From: Apostichopus japonicus
Taxonomy: Eukaryota; Echinodermata; Holothuroidea; Aspidochirotida; Stichopodidae
NCBI RefSeq assembly: GCF_037975245.1
Contig: NC_092567.1
Span: 13,776,876-13,840,875 of the forward strand
DNA length: 64,000 bases
Direction: 5' to 3'
Positions within the stretch are counted from its first letter, which is position 1; the number at the start of each line of letters is the position of its first letter. This document shows, one piece after another, positions 37,961 through 49,910 of the stretch. Both the position numbers and the translations under genes were made by a program. The notes beneath the pieces are model-generated. The model searched no databases and was not told the DNA's origin. It saw nothing but the letters and a program-made list of their open reading frames with translations.

Positions 37961-38515
37961 ATTATTACATGACTTCGTCAGAAACATGCAAACATGTAGC
38001 CTGTACGTGCACAATGATAGGCTGTTTTCTTGATTATAGCAGAACAATTACTTTGGTTTCTTATTCCATAACATACCGTATGTAGGCAAACTTAAAAACC
38101 TGGGTGTGAACTTTCAGAAACTACCATGTACCCACCATTTTCAGTTCAAAACAATTTTTTGGGCGATCGGACTCAATAGATCACTGTTTTTTAGTATTGC
38201 ACCCTCTTAGATTTTCTATCCATTGAGATAAATAGGCCAGTGATTAATAAAACTACAGTATAACAACAAATTAAAAGCAAATTGAAATATTTTTGATACC
38301 ATCTGAAATGAGATGTAACCAGTCGAGCAAGTGATGTTATGAGATTTTGCACCGGGTAGTGTAAATAAAGATAACAAATTGCACACAAAAGTGGCTTTCA
38401 GTCACACATGCGAATACATACATCCCCTGCACCCCTGTATCTTACCAAATTTCTTCCGATCCATGCTACCCCGTCACGTGACACTCATTGGAACCAACTA
38501 TAATTATTCCTGCTA

Positions 38516-39190
38516 TATACTGCAGTAGTGTTTACTGCAGTAGTGTTTGCTGCAGTAGTGTTTACTGCAGTAGTGTTTGCTGCAGTAGTGTTTGCTGCAG
38601 TAGTGTTTGCTGCAGTAGTATTTGCTGCAGTAGTGTTTGCTGCAGTAGTGTTTGCTGCAGTAGTGTTTGCTGCAGTAGTGTTTGCTGCAGTAGTGTTTGC
38701 TGCAGTAGTGTTTACTGCAGTAGTGTTTGCTGCAGTAGTATTTGCTGCAGTAGTGTTTGCTGCAGTAGTGTTTGCTGCAGTAGTATTTGCTGCAGTAGTG
38801 TTTGCTGCAGTAGTGTTTGCTGCAGTAGTGTTTGCTGCAGTAGTGTTTGCTGCAGTAGTATTTGCTGCAGTAGTGTTTGCTGCAGTAGTGTTTGCTGCAG
38901 TAGTGTTTACTGCAGTAGTGTTTGCTGCAGTAGTGTTTGCTGCAGTAGTGTTTGCTGCAGTAGTGTTTGCTGCAGTAGTGTTTGCTGCAGTAGTGTTTGC
39001 TGCAGTAGTGTTTGCTGCAGTAGTGTTTGCTGCAGTAGTATTTGCTGCAGTAGTGTTTGCTGCAGTAGTGTTTGCTGCAGTAGTGTTTGCTGCAGTAGTG
39101 TTTGCTGCAGTAGTGTTTGCTGCAGTAGTGTTTGCTGCAGTAGTGTTTGCTGCAGTAGTGTTTGCTGCAGTAGTGTTTGCTGCAGTGTAT
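38516..39190 (+). repeat. 15-bp tandem array
   Basis: About 45 near-perfect copies of TGCAGTAGTGTTTGC. Sporadic variants have GTATTT in place of GTGTTT, or TTTACT in place of TTTGCT. The unit contains no stop in several frames of either strand, so three overlapping frames of more than 220 codons exist (CCSSV, AAVVF and YCSKH repeats). The low divergence indicates recent expansion. Confidence 0.97.
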
Positions 39191-41385
39191 TTGCTTCAAT
39201 GAATCTTGTTTGCTTCTTTTCGCTTCCGTGACTTTAATTTAAGGGTGATACTCACTGAAGTGTGACGTCACTGAATCTCTTACTTGAAGCTGAATTGTTT
39301 GTTGAAAAGTCAATTTACACGCCACCTATTTGTCAGTCTGAGAGCGATCGTTTGCCACCTAGATAATTAATCATTGTGAAAAGACGCAAGATCGTTCAAC
39401 TAAAGCAGGCTTTGTGATATTTAAAGCGACGTGGTTCTTACTCAACATACACGGTACTTAGTCAACATACTGTACCGGTACTTAGTCAGTGAGGGTAACA
39501 CAGACTCATCATTGGATAGGATCTTTTCCTATCTCCTATGGGTGTCAGTGTCACATACGTCATGGATTATACCCATCCAATGCTATCGACACCACTTATC
39601 GTTAACAGAATATTTCTGAATTTGTGTGATATAGGTAGAGGTAAGTAGACACAAGTTCCAACCGAAGTTCATAAACACATAACTCATTTAAATAGGATAA
39701 AGGCAAAAAAATTGAGGGCCGTTCTTTGCTGGTCAATAAAGCAAAACATATTTTAGCTACACACACACATACGTTCATACATGTTTGTATTACATTCAGA
39801 CCGAGGACCCCATTGTATTTTCCATTGTTCAAATCCACGTACCCTAACCTTAACAATACCCCATACAATAGACACACATACTCTACACACACTATATACA
39901 CATACGTTCACCCAGACACACATACATTTGGTGTCTGTTCTCAACTTCATCTCTCCTCAGAATGTGCAAGTATAATAGTTAGTTTCAGTCTGAGCTGACA
40001 AATAACACCTTCCGGCCCCGAACCGATATGCAAATATATGTACATCTGTTGTAATACTGGAATTGTGAGAAAACGCAGGAGGTGAGAGAAGGTATAATAA
40101 AAAGTTAATAATCAGGTTTGGTCATTTCGTTTTGTCGAAGAAGTATTTTTATTGACAAGAAATGGTCCATATCGCCTTTTGATCTCGATGTCCCTGAACA
40201 TCCCTAATTATTAACCACACGTCAACTACAGCGATTAGGAACACCTGTTGTGTTCTGAGTGTTTGAACAATGACCCAGGGTAATCCCTCCAAATGATCCC
40301 CAAATTTAAAACCCCAAAGTACACACTATATAACGTTACTTGAAAATAATCAGCTCCGAGATATGCAAACTATATAACTTTACTTATATAAGCAACTCCG
40401 AGATATGCAAGTACTTTTGTGGAAGAAGTAGTTTCGGGTGAATTTAAGCAGAAAAAGTGTACTCCCGGCTGACATCTTTATAATTTTCTACTTATATGTC
40501 ATTCCAAAATAAACGGAATGATTCGTCGCAGAACAATGCGTATGAACATCCACATTGCTGTATACGGAGAACTTTGTGGTATTTTACTATATATGCTAGT
40601 ATTATAACCATCAAACGACTCCTAACCGCTCTTAACCCGAATTACCAAGTAATCAAGAATTACGATTTCATTATCAGCAAAATTCATGAACATCGGTACG
40701 TGGGACGAGAATTCTGAATTTGGAACCGTCTGACAGAGAGTAAGCTTTACAGCTACGTAGACGCCGTATACTGCTTTTACACTATGACAGCGTGGTAAAA
40801 GTATTCCGGTTCAAACTGATTACCCCAAAAATATCGTACTTGTTGTGCATTTTCTCATTGACAGTATAGGATTAAACTACGTCATCGCCCTTTAATTAAC
40901 TTCTCTGTCTCCTCGGAGAATATGACCTAAAAAATATGATGCATTTTGGATTTATTATTATCCACACCATGAATATCCGTTCACACTTAACTGTGCCGAG
41001 GCAACAACTGGAGTTTAATTTGTTATAGAGTAAACAAACCGAAGAATCTGACGTGAGCAAAAAGTGATATTGATTCGGAATCTTGTTTGTTTTATATCAC
41101 CATTTCGGAAGAAATGACAAGGGGCATTCCTGAGTATGTCTCGTTAGACAATTGTGTCAATACTTGTCATTTTGACGTAAAATTTGGACAAAATATAAAT
41201 CAAAGAAACAACGGTACAGCGTCAACCTAAATATCACAGAGGTTTTGGGATACCTTACCGTGAAAAACGGTGAAATATTTCACTCCGTTACCTGATTGAT
41301 TGAGCAACTGAGTTAAATTTGTCGAAGAATAAAGTCATTAACAGAAAACCAGATGGTTCTAGCACCCTATAGATCAATATGGAGA

Positions 41386-44150
41386 AAATAAGTGACACTC
41401 GTTTTATAAGGACTCAATGACGTGGAAATTAGTAACACCCACTTATAGGACTCAATGACGAGGAAATTAGTAACACCCACTTATAGGACTCACTGACGAG
41501 GAAATAAGTAACACCCACTTATAGGACTCACTGACGAGGAAATTAGAAACACTCACTTATAGGACTCAATGACGAGGAAATTAGTAACACCCACTTATAG
41601 GACTCAATGATGAGGAAATTAGTAACACCCACTTATAGGACTCAATGACGAGGAAATTAGTAACACCCACTTATAGGGCTCAATGACGAGGACATCAGTG
41701 ACGCCCACTTATAGGACTCAATGATGAGGAAATTAGTGACGCCCACTTATAGGACTCAATGACGAGCAAATTAGTAACACCCACTTATAGGACTCAATGA
41801 CGAGGAAATTGGTGACGCCCAATTAAAGGACTCAATGACGTGGAAATTGGTAACACCCACTAATAGGACTCACTGACGAGGAAATTAGTGACGCCCACTT
41901 ATAGGACTCAATGATGAGGAAATTAGTGACGCCCACTTATAGGAGTCAATGACGAGGATATTAGTTACACCCACGTATAGGACTCAATGATGAGGAAATT
42001 AGTGACCCACCTATAGGACTCAATGACGAGGAAATTAGAAACACTCACTTATAGGACTCAATGACGAGGAAATTAGTAACACCCACTTATAGGACTCAAT
42101 GACGAGGAAATTAGAAACACCCACTTATTGGACTCACTGACGAGGAAATTAGAAACACTCACTTATAGGACTCAATGACGAGGAAATTAGAAACACCCAC
42201 TTATTGAACTCACTGACGAGGAAATTAGTAACACCCTCTTATAGGACTCAATGACGAGGAAATTAGAAACACTCACTTATAGGACTCAATGACGAGGAAA
42301 TTAGAAACACTCACTTATAGGACTCAATGACGAGGAAATTAGTAACACCCACTTATAGGACTCAATGACGAGGAAATTAGTAACACCCACTTATAGGACT
42401 CAATGATGAGGAAATTAGTAACACCCACTTATAGGACTCAATGATGAGGAAATTAGTAACGCCCACTTATAGGACTCAATGACGAGGAAATTAGTAACAC
42501 CCACTTATAGGACTCAATGATGAGGAAATTAGTGACGCCCACTTATAGGACTCAATGACGAGGACATTAGTGACGCCCACTTATAGGACTCAATGATGAG
42601 GAAATTAGTGACGCCCACTTATAGGACTCAATGACGAGGAAATTGGTAACACCCACTTATAGGACTCAATGACGAGCAAATTAGTAACACTACTTATAGG
42701 ACTCAATGACGAGGAAATTAGTAACACCCACTTATAGGACTCAATGATGAGGAAATTAGTGACGCCCACTTATAGGACTCAATGACGAGGACATTAGTGA
42801 CGCCCACTTATAGGACTCAATGATGAGGAAATTAGTGACGCCCACTTATAGGACTCAATGACGTGGAAATTAGTAACACCCACTTATAGGACTCAATGAT
42901 GTGGAAATTAGTGACGCCCACTTAAAGGACTCAATGATGAGGAAATTAGTAACACCCACTTATAGGACTCAATGACGTGGAAATTAGTGACGCCCACTTA
43001 AAGGACTCAATGATGAGGAAATTAGTAACACCCACTTATAGGACTCACTGACGAGGAAATTAGTAACACCCACTTATAGGACTCAATGACGTGGAAATTA
43101 GTAACACCCACTTATAGGACTCAATGACGAGGAAATTGGTGACGCCCACTTATAGGACTCAATGACGAGGAAATTAGTAACACCCACTTATAGGACTCAA
43201 TGATGAGGAAATTAGTGACGCCCACTTATAGGACTCAATGATGAGGAAATTAGTAACACCCACTTATAGGACTCAATGACGTGGAAATTAGTAACACCAA
43301 CTTATAGGACTCAATGATGAGGAAATTAGTTACACCCACTTATAGGACTCAATGATGAGGAAATTAGTGACGCCCACTTATAGGACTCAATGACGAGGAC
43401 ATTAGTGACGCCCACTTATAGGACTCAATGATGAGGAAATTAGTGACGCCCACTTATAGGACTCAATGACGAGGAAATTGGTAACACCCACTTATAGGAC
43501 TCAATGACGAGCAAATTAGTAACACTACTTATAGGACTCAATGACGAGGAAATTAGTAACACCCACTTATAGGACTCAATGATGAGGAAATTAGTGACGC
43601 CCACTTATAGGACTCAATGACGAGGACATTAGTGACGCCCACTTATAGGACTCAATGATGAGGAAATTAGTGACGCCCACTTATAGGACTCAATGACGTG
43701 GAAATTAGTAACACCCACTTATAGGACTCAATGATGTGGAAATTAGTGACGCCCACTTAAAGGACTCAATGATGAGGAAATTAGTAACACCCACTTATAG
43801 GACTCACTGACGAGGAAATTAGTAACACCCACTTATAGGACTCAATGACGTGGAAATTAGTAACACCCACTTATAGGACTCAATGACGAGGAAATTGGTG
43901 ACGCCCACTTATAGGACTCAATGACGAGGAAATTAGTAACACCCACTTATAGGACTCAATGATGAGGAAATTAGTGACGCCCACTTATAGGACTCAATGA
44001 TGAGGAAATTAGTAACACCCACTTATAGGACTCAATGACGTGGAAATTAGTAACACCAACTTATAGGACTCAATGATGAGGAAATTAGTTACACCCACTT
44101 ATAGGACTCAATGATGAGGAAATTAGTGACGCCCACTTATAGGACTCAGT
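41386..44150 (+). repeat. 38-bp minisatellite, the largest array of the window
   Basis: Around 72 copies of ATAGGACTCAATGACGAGGA plus AATTAGTAACACCCACTT. Common variants are GACGAGG / GATGAGG / GACGTGG and GTAACACCC / GTGACGCCC. A block of about 22 units is duplicated (see findings). The array ends sharply at GGACTCAGTGATATTG. Confidence 0.98.
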
Positions 44151-44151
44151 G

Positions 44152-44260
44152 ATATTGTGTTAAGCAGTTAAATTTAAAGTTAGTTACCCATAGTGCACCC
44201 ACACTGATATTTTGTCAAGCAGTTAACTTGAAAGGTAGTTACCCATAGTGACATAGCCTA
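44152..44260 (+). repeat. two tandem copies of about 60 bp
   Basis: GATATT-TGT-AAGCAGTTAA followed by AGTTACCCATAGTG occurs twice, directly at the end of the 38-bp array. Confidence 0.8.
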
Positions 44261-44284
44261 TTTAATTGCCTGTTTCGTACATAT

Positions 44285-44390
44285 CAGTGGCTGGGTCTGC
44301 GACATCCCGTACGGACCTATTTCCGGTCTGTGACAACCCGTATGTACCTACTTCCGGTCTGTCACATCCCGCACGGACCTAACTGCTTTT
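44285..44390 (+). repeat. three tandem copies of about 34 bp
   Basis: Units of the form GTCTG-GACA-CCCGTACGGA followed by CCTA-TTCCG, repeated three times with substitutions. Confidence 0.8.
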
Positions 44391-45582
44391 GCAGTATATT
44401 TACATTGAATCAGGATTTTCCAGATCGTTACCAAATTACAAGACAAATGTTCAGCCTTGAAGCTTCTACCTTCATTTCAATAATCAGGAGGACACTTTTA
44501 ATTCAGTGTCTGTTCGGTCATCATAAGAGATTTAATTACTATTATTTAATATTCAAATTTGTTTATTACTTTCTCAGTCAACGCTTTCCGTTGTGCCTTA
44601 ACTTTGTTTTACATTATTTTTTGGTAAGATTGCTTCATTAAGGCAACGACGCGTTTCTTTAATTGGTTGCCTGTAATCACAGTGTATCTAATTAATATTG
44701 GCTGCCGAGTGGATGTCATACTCGGGACATTTGGAAATCTAGTGAGCCTAACGATACTAGTGTAAAATTAAGTACTCGTAACCGCGCTTATATCCTCGTA
44801 CTCACATCAAGGGAATCCTGCTGTTATACACACGTACTATGAGACTGTGTGCCCAAATTACAATCTTATTTCAAACCAAGCTCAGCTCAGAAGGTTGCAG
44901 CTGAAATCAACACAACAAACCACTGTTAAGTTGCATTTTAAGTTAAAGGTGCTACACAATGGGAAATGGGTTCCCCAACAATGAAGGGAACTTAATTTAC
45001 ATGACAACATTACCTACTATACTTTGCACTAGAAATGAAATTCAAACATTAAATAATATTGTGGACACAAAAGTTTATATATTGGAACCTAACAGTACAA
45101 CCACATATATCATTAACTTGTAGACTGTAGGTACCTAATACAATAGTTTGTTCGGATGAAACAAGTTATTATACTAATTGTGAATCGCAGCTAGTGTCAT
45201 TGTGTTTGCAAGTAACTGTCTCATGACACGACGTTTCATCAACATATATTTGAAAAAATATATGAACAAAATTAATATATTTATTATAATAAAACTATAT
45301 TCTCCCTCCCCCACCCCATTCCAACCACATGACGACATTTTAATTCGACAGAAAGCGACGTGTCACCGACCGGCCAAACATCAGATACTTCACTTCATCA
45401 AGCATGCGATGCATATAGTAAAATCGTGTTTCATCTTTAAGTTGTTTTTCGTATACTCAATACGGAGGGGCCTAATGACCACTGTATACTGTACAAAATG
45501 AACATGGCGCATTGCTTATAGAATACTCACACACTAATCATATTGGTCTCTGTAGTGTGTGGCATAACAGGAAGGGTTGAAC

Positions 45583-45610
45583 CAGGGAGTTGTTATGGAA
45601 CAACTCCCTG
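45583..45610. mobile_element. 28-nt perfect hairpin unit, copy B
   Basis: The arms CAGGGAGTTGTT and AACAACTCCCTG are exact complements around an ATGG loop. The unit is flanked by an exact 7-bp direct repeat, GTTGAAC, at 45576-45582 and 45611-45617. The stem can be extended by one C-G pair if the repeat is taken as TTGAA. Confidence 0.85.
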
Positions 45611-46499
45611 GTTGAACATCTCTTTATATTAGTCTGTGGGACATTGATAACAATCAGTGTAAAGACTAAATAATAAGCACGCCCCTGCAACCAACATACG
45701 ACATACTAATCTGTTTACAATCAGCTATACCTGTGTGTGATACGATTTGTCTCGAGGCAAATGATTCGACGTGCAAACCGAATGTTAAAAGGGGAAATTG
45801 ATAACACTTAGCTAAATGACAGTATATGGCTTATCACTTAAGACAATTTAAGAATATCCACTGGCTTAAGACAAATTATTACCAAATTTGACTGGTCGTT
45901 TTGCCATTTTGCATAAAAGTTCGGGTTGCTCTAGAAAATGAATAAACTTAAAATTAGACTGTACTCTTCCACCCACCCTTCGGCCTCAGAATGACGAAAG
46001 TTAAGTATAAGAGAACGACGCCTCTAAACTGTTGATATCAGTAGCTCTTTGTTTATTGCTCGTCTTAAGTTAATGTTTCCGCTTTGGAAACGAGGTCAGT
46101 CATTCGGATTCTAATGCGTCCATATAGTTATGACGTCATCGTTGAACCAAAGTTCAGCCTGTGCAAGTAAGCGGTTCTTTGTACTTTTTTTTGTGATTAC
46201 AGAGATGTCAGCAAGACGCACGATGCAATTAGAACTTTCAGAATATTCTCTTAAGATGGGAATATGAAAAAAAGTCGATGGGAACCAATGATATTTATGT
46301 CCATCAATCTGACTCAGCCGGAGGATATCTCTTTGAGTGAATGACCTACTGCTAGCAAGACACGCCATTTTGATGTTTGTAAGTTAGCTAGACCAATGGA
46401 TGTAATACAGAAAACCTCCATTGCATGGAGAGAGATAAAGAGCTGTTAAATATAAATAAATTTAACTGCTGTCAAACTTTACGATATCATTTGATCACT

Positions 46500-46632
46500 T
46501 CTGATCACACATTTCACAGCCCTCTCACTTCACAGTCCCTCCCACTTCACAGCCCCTCCCACTTCACATCCCACTCCCACTTCTCAGCCACTCCCACTTC
46601 ACATCCCACTCCCACTTCTCACCCATTTCACT
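46500..46632 (+). repeat. short C-rich repeat
   Basis: Alternating CACTTCACA(G/T)CCC and ACTCCCACTTCTCA units with a composite period of about 38 bp toward the end. Confidence 0.75.
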
Positions 46633-47187
46633 TTCACTGATGGTGCTACGGGGATAGTAGTCTTACTTCTTTGAACTTTCTTTATGAAAACATATCTTAG
46701 TTTTGTTTAGTTTTATATTACGCAATCAGCTGTATGACAGCCACATTGCAACATGTAAATACTCTACTCCGTTTCGAATTATCAATGACCTTGGTCCTTG
46801 GATCAGACATTTTCGTTGCTAGGGAAACGCACACGACTGAATTCTTCAAGAGATTATCATACCATATTCCTTCCATCGGTAGTCATAACATTTAACCAAT
46901 ATGAGATACGTACGCCTATACACTAATCAAACGAAAGTATAACTTACAGAATATATGTAAATTATTATGGAACTTATAAAGTCGTTAAGCCTAGACCAAG
47001 GTGCCACATTTGCCACACATGCCACATTTTGTCAAGATAGCATCTCGTGGACATCAAGAACATAATCTATATATCAAGTCTAGATGCCGAGCGGCTTATG
47101 TAGCCCCAGCAGTACTCTTGGTTCACACACTGGTTGAAAGGACAGTTCAGAGGAAAATTGAAAGTGGGAAAGAAGAACATGTTCTAA

Positions 47188-47340
47188 GCATACTGGCGAA
47201 ATTTGCATGGAATTCTTAGTGTTTAGGCTACATTGAGTATTTGAGATATTAATACTCTCACAGTTTGTACCATCAGGGAACTCGAAGCCAAACATGCGTG
47301 ATGTCATAGTTGCACAATGAGAGCAAAATATTTGTGTTTC
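47188..47340 (+). repeat. dispersed repeat family, copy 1
   Basis: Shares with 56825-56965 the ordered blocks GAAATTTGCATG, GAGATATTAATA, ACAGTTTGTAC, GAACT-GAAGC-AACAT and GTGATGTCA-AGTTGCACA. An interspersed repeat of unknown class. Confidence 0.7.
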
Positions 47341-47914
47341 CCTATTTTGCTTCATTTGATTGCTTTAACCTTGAAGTGGACATGGTTCCAACTTTGCCTG
47401 AGGAGATTTGAAGTTATCAATACCACAATCACTGTTGTGTATACTCATATGTAAATGAATCACAGTTTGAAGAAGAAAATTGCATGTAGGTTTTAAAGCG
47501 AAACATGCAACAAATTTGTTATTGTTCATCAATGACATAACACCTGTTTTCTTCTTTTTGAATTTGAACCATGAATATTTAATAAGAAATCGTGCATAGG
47601 AAATAGTGCATAGGACTTGCTTGCAAATTTCACTAGGATCCTTAGAGTTGCCACCTTTTCCATCAGCCAAAAATCTATTTCCTCCGGAATTTCCTTCTAA
47701 ATGAACACGAATCATCGACTTTACTTAACTAACGATTTTGATTTCTGAATATATCACTTTGGAATATAACACTGACGACAAATATATGATCGTAAACAAG
47801 TTACTACTAAGTTGCTCTTTCACTATCCCTTGAAAAGTCGATAAAACATTCTCTTGTGGATCGAATTTTAACCGTGTTACGTGACCTTAACATCCAAAAT
47901 ATTCGTGTGCCCTC

Positions 47915-48655
47915 CGCCCCCCCCCCAAGAATACATACATACATTACATATATACATAGTTACCATAACTCCCCCACCAAGATTACAGACCATATATAGC
48001 TACCATACCTCCCCCTCCCCCTCCCCCAAGATTACGGAACCTTACCATGAGTCCCCTCCCCTCGAAGATTACGGAACATCTATAGTTACCATAACTCCCG
48101 GCCCTTCCCCTCCCTCCCCAAAGATTACGGAACATATATAGTTACCATACCTCCCCCTCCCTCCCTCGCCCAAGATTACGGAACATCTATAGTTACCATA
48201 ACCCCCCCCCCCCGAAGATTACGGAAAATCTTTGGTTACCATGCCTCCCCTCCCCCTTCCCTCCCTCGCCCAAGAATACGGAACATCTGTAGTTACCATA
48301 TACCTCCCCTCCCCCAAGATTACGGAAAATCTTTAGTTACCATACCTCCCCCTCCCCCTCCCCTCCCTCGCCCAAGAATACGGAACATCTGTAGTTACCA
48401 TACCTCCCCTCCCCCAAGATTACGGAACATCTATATTTACCATAACTCCCCTTCCTCTCCCTCCCCATTTACGGAACATCTATTGTTACCATACTTCCCC
48501 TCCCCCTCCCCTCCCTCGCCCAAGATTACGGAACATCTATAGTTACCATAACTCCCCCCCCCTGAAGAATACGGAACATCTACAGTTACCATAACTCCCC
48601 CACCCCCCCCCCCCCGAAGAAACGGAACATCTATAGTTACCGTAACTCCACCTAC
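47915..48655 (+). repeat. C-rich minisatellite with variable unit length
   Basis: Roughly 15 units built from AGTTACCATA, a C/T tract of variable length (CTCCCCCTCCCC and similar) and AAGATTACGGAACATCTAT. Length differences come almost entirely from the C tracts, which reach 9-13 pure C near 48201 and 48603. Confidence 0.95.
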
Positions 48656-49485
48656 ACTCAACGTTCAGCATATAATTCTATTACAAATAGAACTGTCAGT
48701 TTCCTTAAACTTTAACGTTTTTGTTAGGTCGGAAATTCTACCAAAGTTATTCAAATATGGTTGTATTTGATCAAACTCAAATTCCTTTGTAATGAAGGTT
48801 AATAAGAGATAATTCTTCAATTTGATTCTACTAAACATCACCCAGACACTTTTTGATATAAGTATAAGACACAAGTAAAAGCACTTGTAAATTGTAAAAT
48901 TTTACTTGAAATTAAACTTTAAAATCAAACGTATGGCCTAAGCGGGTATTTCGTAATTAAATGTACGCCTTGCATGGTTAGTTATTGTGTCATTTCATAC
49001 CCACTATAAGTGGTATGTAAGTTAACTTTTCAATTCTGCATTCATTACATCAATGCAGAGTGTATGGTGCGAATCAGCTGAAGTTTTATACATTTTGTGC
49101 TTCATTATAGTCAGTGGTAATTAGTGGCACTTTAATTTATTTAGCTGCATTGCATTAACCATGCACCGGGTTTTAATCCACAGCTTCTTCCTTTAGCTAG
49201 AGTGACTTACAACCCACCGTATTTCCGCCCAACCCCATCTCCCCCCCCCCCCCACCGCAGCCGCTCCCAACACCACTACCACACTTTCCCGTTGGGAACA
49301 AATAGTATTGAATCTCCTCCACACTTACACATACACATGTCTTTTCTCGTATACAACTGAGCCCCCCCCCCCCCCCTCCACTGGACAATTGATTAAAATA
49401 GGCGTTCTTCAACACTCTGATGGTAACTACGAAGAGATTTACTCGAAGAGAATGAAATACCGTAAAAAAAGAAAGATTGCCTCAC

Positions 49486-49525
49486 CTAGAATGATGAATA
49501 TTGTGGTCAGCGCCCTGTTCGCCAT
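49486..49525 (-). CDS. gene A: first coding exon with signal peptide
   Basis: An ATG with G at -3 and G at +4 opens 13 codons, MANRALTTIFIIL, and stops in phase 1 at TTCTAG/GTGAGG, an excellent donor. Joined in phase to the exon at 35717, the reading continues V-SCHPFRGQYL. This gives a complete signal peptide: one arginine, a hydrophobic core and a small-residue/cysteine cleavage region. The same frame is open further upstream to another ATG at about 49630, but the inner start gives a proper signal peptide. An acceptor-like CCGTCGTTTTCAG sits at 49601, so the 5' UTR may be spliced. A core promoter lies at the right distance upstream. The plus-strand 98-codon frame here (49308-49604) is taken as antisense noise. 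The intron is long, so the join is inferred. Confidence 0.6.
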
Positions 49526-49876
49526 CTCCGACCAGAAATACGACACATTCGAAGGGCTGTTGACACCATTCAGACAAGAATTCCACTCACAGTGCGTAAA
49601 CTGAAAACGACGGAACATGATTTTATTGTTTTTACATTTCCGACGTAGGCGTAGAAACTATGAGGAAATAGCAAACATTGAAACAGCTTTGTACAACATC
49701 CAGGTCTGAGAAGACGAAAAATTTCGTCATTCGTGAATGCAACTTGCATCCGTTTTACGTAATCGCCCCTTTGGCGATCCACGCTTTCAAAGTTTCTCGA
49801 AGCTACACTTCAGTTCCGGAGCAAAATAGAGAACACACATTGGTTGTTGATTAAAAAACCAAAGAAGGAAGACACA

Positions 49877-49910
49877 TAAGACTAACTACCTGTCGGCACC
49901 TCTATTTATA
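49877..49910 (-). promoter_or_regulatory. TATA box and initiator of gene A
   Basis: On the minus strand TATAAATAG begins at 49910 and an initiator-type TTAGTCT has its A at 49883, about 27 bases downstream, the normal spacing. The start codon is about 360 bases further on. Several ATGs lie between, which favours a spliced leader. Confidence 0.4.

Larger units (their letters stand above)
35718..49485 (-). other. intron 1 of gene A in this model
   Basis: About 13.8 kb that contains four large tandem arrays (22-, 15-, 38-bp and a C-rich one), a hairpin unit (45583-45610) and a dispersed repeat (47188-47340), but no exon I can defend. The interval 39200-41385 holds only CA-rich patches near 39760-39920 and a pair of 23-bp repeats near 39440. 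The interval 44400-47180 holds a short C-rich repeat at 46500-46632. Confidence 0.5.

Noticed and set aside
38488-39231. Cysteine/serine-rich 247-codon frame and two overlapping frames
   Set aside because: 15-bp tandem DNA open in several frames at once; no start context or splice signals.
49308-49604. 98-codon plus-strand frame with KMKYRKKRKIASPRM-like basic stretch
   Set aside because: Overlaps the signal-peptide exon of gene A on the minus strand, starts in a C run, and lacks splice or start support.
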